Shown: piece by piece, positions 42,629-44,753 of the stretch | Numbering within the stretch: the stretch's first letter is position 1 | Layout: every line of letters begins with the position of its first letter | DNA from: Parvimonas sp. | Lineage (GTDB): Bacteria > Bacillota > Clostridia > Tissierellales > Peptoniphilaceae | Assembly (NCBI GenBank): GCA_022770425.1 | Contig: JALEHY010000023.1 | Location: 1 to 44,753, forward strand | Direction of reading: 5' to 3' | DNA: 44,753 bases | The notes under the pieces: model-generated | Told to the model about the DNA's origin: nothing | Database searches by the model: none | The model's input: the letters and a program-made list of their open reading frames with translations, nothing else | Made by a program: the position numbers and the translations under genes

Positions 42629-43312
42629 ATGTCGAATATATTTAGTAAAAGTTTTGAATATTTTACAAAAAATATCTTTAGTATTTTTTTAATTTCTATA
42701 CTCGCAAGCATATTTTCAGAAGTAAATATTTTTTATAAGTTTACATTAAACAATACAGCCAGATTACTTTCATTAACGATCTTAGGTAACGGAATAATAG
42801 GAACTTTTGTAGCGAATTATGCAAAAATAGAAATATATAACTCAATAAAAGAAAATAGAAATCCGAGCATAATTAATGCAATTAAAAATTTTTTTGACTA
42901 TGGTTTTGATATGTTCAAACTTCAACTTTTAATTCTTATAAAAACTATAATGTGGACTTTGCTTTTAATTATTCCGGGAATAATCAAAAGTTTAGAGTAT
43001 CAAAGAGCAATATATCTTAAAGTGGAAAACTCGGATATGCAAATAAGAGAATGCTTTGAAACCGCAAAAGAACAAATGCAAGACAGAAAATTATCACTTT
43101 TCGGATATGAATTATTAGCGTCTTTACCATTTGTAATAACTACATTTGTTTCAACTTTATTTACAGAATTCCCATTTTCCATAAATTATTATTCGATAAT
43201 TTCACTTATAATGGTATTAGCATTAATAATAACTTCATTATTAACACTTTGTCTATCTTTAATAATTGAACCAATGTTTAATGTCGAACTCAAAGAACTA
43301 ATAAAAAATTAA
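42629..43312 (+). CDS. DUF975-like integral membrane protein
   Basis: 227 residues, about five to six membrane segments. The middle LLLIIPGIIKSLEYQRAIYL followed by a charged ECFETAKEQMQDRKLSLFGYELL matches the DUF975 pattern (IIPGI-K-Y-AF/Y, then S-MK-HK-LF). The frame extends upstream into malic enzyme, but ATG 42629 follows AGAAAGGA and is the natural start. Likely cotranscribed with malic enzyme. Function unknown. Confidence 0.75.
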   Translation: MSNIFSKSFEYFTKNIFSIFLISILASIFSEVNIFYKFTLNNTARLLSLTILGNGIIGTFVANYAKIEIYNSIKENRNPSIINAIKNFFDYGFDMFKLQLLILIKTIMWTLLLIIPGIIKSLEYQRAIYLKVENSDMQIRECFETAKEQMQDRKLSLFGYELLASLPFVITTFVSTLFTEFPFSINYYSIISLIMVLALIITSLLTLCLSLIIEPMFNVELKELIKN

Positions 43313-43347
43313 AAAGGTTGAGAATTTTTTTGTTCTCAACCTTTTTT
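43311..43347 (+). terminator. Terminator of the malic enzyme-DUF975 unit
   Basis: AAAAAGGTTGAGAA (43311-43324) pairs with TTCTCAACCTTTTT (43333-43346), followed by T. Confidence 0.92.
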
Positions 43348-43361
43348 ACAAACTTTTTTCT

Positions 43362-43390
43362 AAAAAAAAATCCTGCCAAAGCAGGAAAAA
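43362..43390 (-). terminator. Terminator of the large tRNA operon
   Basis: On the minus strand TCCTGC, TTTG loop, GCAGGA followed by a run of nine T, 41 bases after tRNA-Phe copy 2. Confidence 0.88.
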
Positions 43391-43430
43391 TAAATGCAAC
43401 CCATAACAGAGTTCCTCGAATTACAGGTCT

Positions 43431-43688
<258 letters not shown>

Positions 43689-43698
43689 TCAAAACAAA

Positions 43699-43772
43699 TG
43701 GCAGGGGTAGAAGGAATCGAACCCTCACCAGCGGTTTTGGAGACCGACATTCTACCGTTAAACTATACCCCT
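43699..43772 (-). tRNA. tRNA-Trp (CCA)
   Basis: Acceptor AGGGGTA/TACCCCT, anticodon loop CTCCAAA (CCA), discriminator G, encoded CCA. Confidence 0.95.
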
Positions 43773-43802
43773 ATGCTAAGTTAAAGACCCTTATAAAACA
43801 AG

Positions 43803-43826
43803 AGATATTTCCTTAAAGAAATATCT
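43803..43826. other. Perfect hairpin between tRNA-Met and tRNA-Trp
   Basis: AGATATTTC (43803-43811) pairs with GAAATATCT (43818-43826). It may mark an RNA processing site or a weak pause. No T-run is seen. Confidence 0.5.
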
Positions 43827-43834
43827 ACATAATT

Positions 43835-43911
43835 TGGTGGGCCTTCAGGGACTTGAACCCGGGACCTACCGGTTATGAGCCGGGCGCTCTAACCAACTGA
43901 GCTAAAGGCCC
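43835..43911 (-). tRNA. tRNA-Met (CAT), elongator type
   Basis: Acceptor GGGCCTT/AAGGCCC with a paired first base (so not initiator), anticodon loop CTCATAA (CAT), encoded CCA. A CAT anticodon could also be Ile2 after lysidine modification. The body looks like clostridial elongator tRNA-Met. Confidence 0.85.
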
Positions 43912-43918
43912 AAATTAT

Positions 43919-44009
43919 TGGCGGAGAAAGAGGGATTTGAACCCTCGCATCCCGTAAAGGATCTACTCCCTTAGCAGGGGAGCCTCTTCAGCCACTTGAG
44001 TATTTCTCC
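43919..44009 (-). tRNA. tRNA-Ser (GCT)
   Basis: Class II tRNA with a long variable arm, acceptor GGAGAAA/TTTCTCC, anticodon loop CTGCTAA (GCT), discriminator G, encoded CCA. Confidence 0.95.
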
Positions 44010-44013
44010 ATTG

Positions 44014-44102
44014 TGGCGGAGAGGGTGGGATTCGAACCCACGTGGGCGTGAACCCAAACGGTTTTCAAGACCGCCTCGTTATGACCACTTCGATACCTCT
44101 CC
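44014..44102 (-). tRNA. tRNA-Ser (TGA)
   Basis: Class II tRNA, acceptor GGAGAGG/CCTCTCC, anticodon loop CTTGAAA (TGA), long variable arm, encoded CCA. Confidence 0.95.
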
Positions 44103-44107
44103 ACAGA

Positions 44108-44183
44108 TGGTGATCCATCGGGGATTCGAACCCCGGACACCCTGATTAAAAGTCAGGTGCTCTACCGACTGAGCTAATGAATC
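44108..44183 (-). tRNA. tRNA-Lys (TTT)
   Basis: Acceptor GATTCAT/ATGGATC (one G-T pair), anticodon loop CTTTTAA (TTT), encoded CCA. Confidence 0.95.
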
Positions 44184-44190
44184 ATAAAAT

Positions 44191-44267
44191 TGGCTGGGGT
44201 AGCAGGACTCGAACCTGCGAAATGCTAGAGTCAAAGTCTAGTGCCTTACCGACTTGGCTATACCCCA
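44191..44267 (-). tRNA. tRNA-Gln (TTG)
   Basis: Acceptor TGGGGTA/TACCCCA with the U1-A72 start typical of tRNA-Gln, anticodon loop CTTTGAC (TTG), encoded CCA. Confidence 0.95.
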
Positions 44268-44272
44268 AAGGT

Positions 44273-44349
<77 letters not shown>

Positions 44350-44353
44350 AAAA

Positions 44354-44427
44354 TGGAGCGGGTGAAGGGAATCGAACCCTCGCAACCAGCTTGGAAGGCT
44401 GGGGCTCTACCACTGAGCTACACCCGC
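44354..44427 (-). tRNA. tRNA-Gly (TCC)
   Basis: Acceptor GCGGGTG/CACCCGC, anticodon loop CTTCCAA (TCC), encoded CCA. Confidence 0.95.
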
Positions 44428-44467
44428 ACAAAAAACTCAAACTTTATGGTCTTAACAAATATTTAAT

Positions 44468-44552
44468 TGGTGGAGGAGAGTGGATTCGAACCACTGAAAG
44501 CGTAGCTAACGGATTTACAGTCCGTCCCCTTTGGCCACTCGGGAACTCCTCC
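44468..44552 (-). tRNA. tRNA-Tyr (GTA)
   Basis: Class II tRNA, acceptor GGAGGAG/CTCCTCC (3' strand CTCCTCC), anticodon loop CTGTAAA (GTA), long variable arm, encoded CCA. Confidence 0.95.
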
Positions 44553-44612
44553 ATAAATTAAACTCAAGTGCAGGACTAAATAAATCCTTCAATCTCATAA
44601 CTAAAAAGTTAC

Positions 44613-44688
<76 letters not shown>

Positions 44689-44693
44689 ATAGT

Positions 44694-44753
44694 TGGCGAC
44701 CTGGATGGGACTCGAACCCACGACCTCTAGCGTGACAGGCTAGCATTCTAACC
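44694..44753 (-). tRNA. tRNA-Asp (GTC), 5' part cut by the window edge
   Basis: The 3' part is visible: anticodon loop CTGTCAC (GTC), T-loop TTCGAGT, discriminator G and encoded CCA. The acceptor 5' strand and most of the D arm lie beyond the window, where the operon continues. Confidence 0.92.

Noticed and set aside
43835..43911. Initiator tRNA-Met or tRNA-Ile2
   Set aside because: The first acceptor base pair is G-C, which excludes initiator tRNA. The body resembles elongator tRNA-Met, although Ile2 cannot be fully excluded by sequence alone.

Overview
The window is a strongly AT-rich stretch of an anaerobic, low-GC Firmicute. The anaerobic (class III) ribonucleotide reductase, an aspartate/fumarate/malate route, an LPXTG-type surface protein with Cna_B repeats, strong AGGAGG ribosome binding sites and the style of the proteins all suit the Tissierellia / Peptoniphilaceae. 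Parvimonas would be my first guess, but that is inference from composition and gene content, not a database match.

Layout, left to right. 1-503: 3' end of a DDE transposase closing on a perfect palindrome. 577-1863: NAD kinase (-) behind a tandem hairpin/promoter repeat. 1864-6180: a cupin-HTH regulator followed by potABCD, a tightly packed polyamine-uptake operon (-). 6282-6626: a small membrane protein. 6725-11568: an nrdD-nrdG-CDF transporter-radical SAM operon (-) behind a consensus promoter overlain by two NrdR-box-like palindromes. 11992-17493 (+): a small membrane protein, a dicarboxylate/amino acid symporter, an OppA-like lipoprotein, thymidylate synthase and a ClC transporter. 17580-19924 (-): a PadR / DUF1700 / DUF4097-like cell-envelope operon. 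20209-23469 (+): an ArsC/Spx-like protein, oligoendopeptidase F, and an unrecognised pair made of a small membrane protein and a secreted protein. 23592-28011 (-): an ICMT-like methyltransferase, a DUF4230 protein whose candidate promoter spacer is a (TA)9 repeat, aspartase and fumarase. 28160-29062 (+): a lipoprotein with an internal duplication. 29111-33523 (-): a 1470-residue sortase-anchored surface protein behind a consensus promoter with a Fur-box-like sequence. 33918-35309 (+): a MATE transporter. 35420-36955 (-): a divergent MurE-like ligase. 37084-37323 (-): tRNA-Cys, -Gly and -Phe. 37869-41290 (-): an EF-G paralogue, TrmL and a DUF1275 protein. 41461-43312 (+): malic enzyme and a DUF975 protein. 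43431-44753 (-): a run of twelve tRNA genes, the last cut by the window edge.

Functional links. Aspartase, fumarase and malic enzyme together would convert aspartate via fumarate and malate to pyruvate, with ammonia, CO2 and NAD(P)H. The nrd operon provides dNTPs without oxygen, and ThyA completes dTMP synthesis. Most of the rest is transport and cell envelope.

The least explained element is a duplicated segment of about 255 bp. Each copy holds an intact tRNA-Phe gene plus a transcribed upstream part containing a tRNA-Phe-like 5' fragment and three mini-hairpins closed by a short stem (37248-37508 and 43431-43688). Other leads are the (TA)9 promoter, the Fur-like site on the giant surface protein, the MurE-like enzyme lacking hallmark motifs, and the membrane/secreted pair at 22639-23469. 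No CRISPR array, prophage, rRNA or recognised riboswitch was seen.
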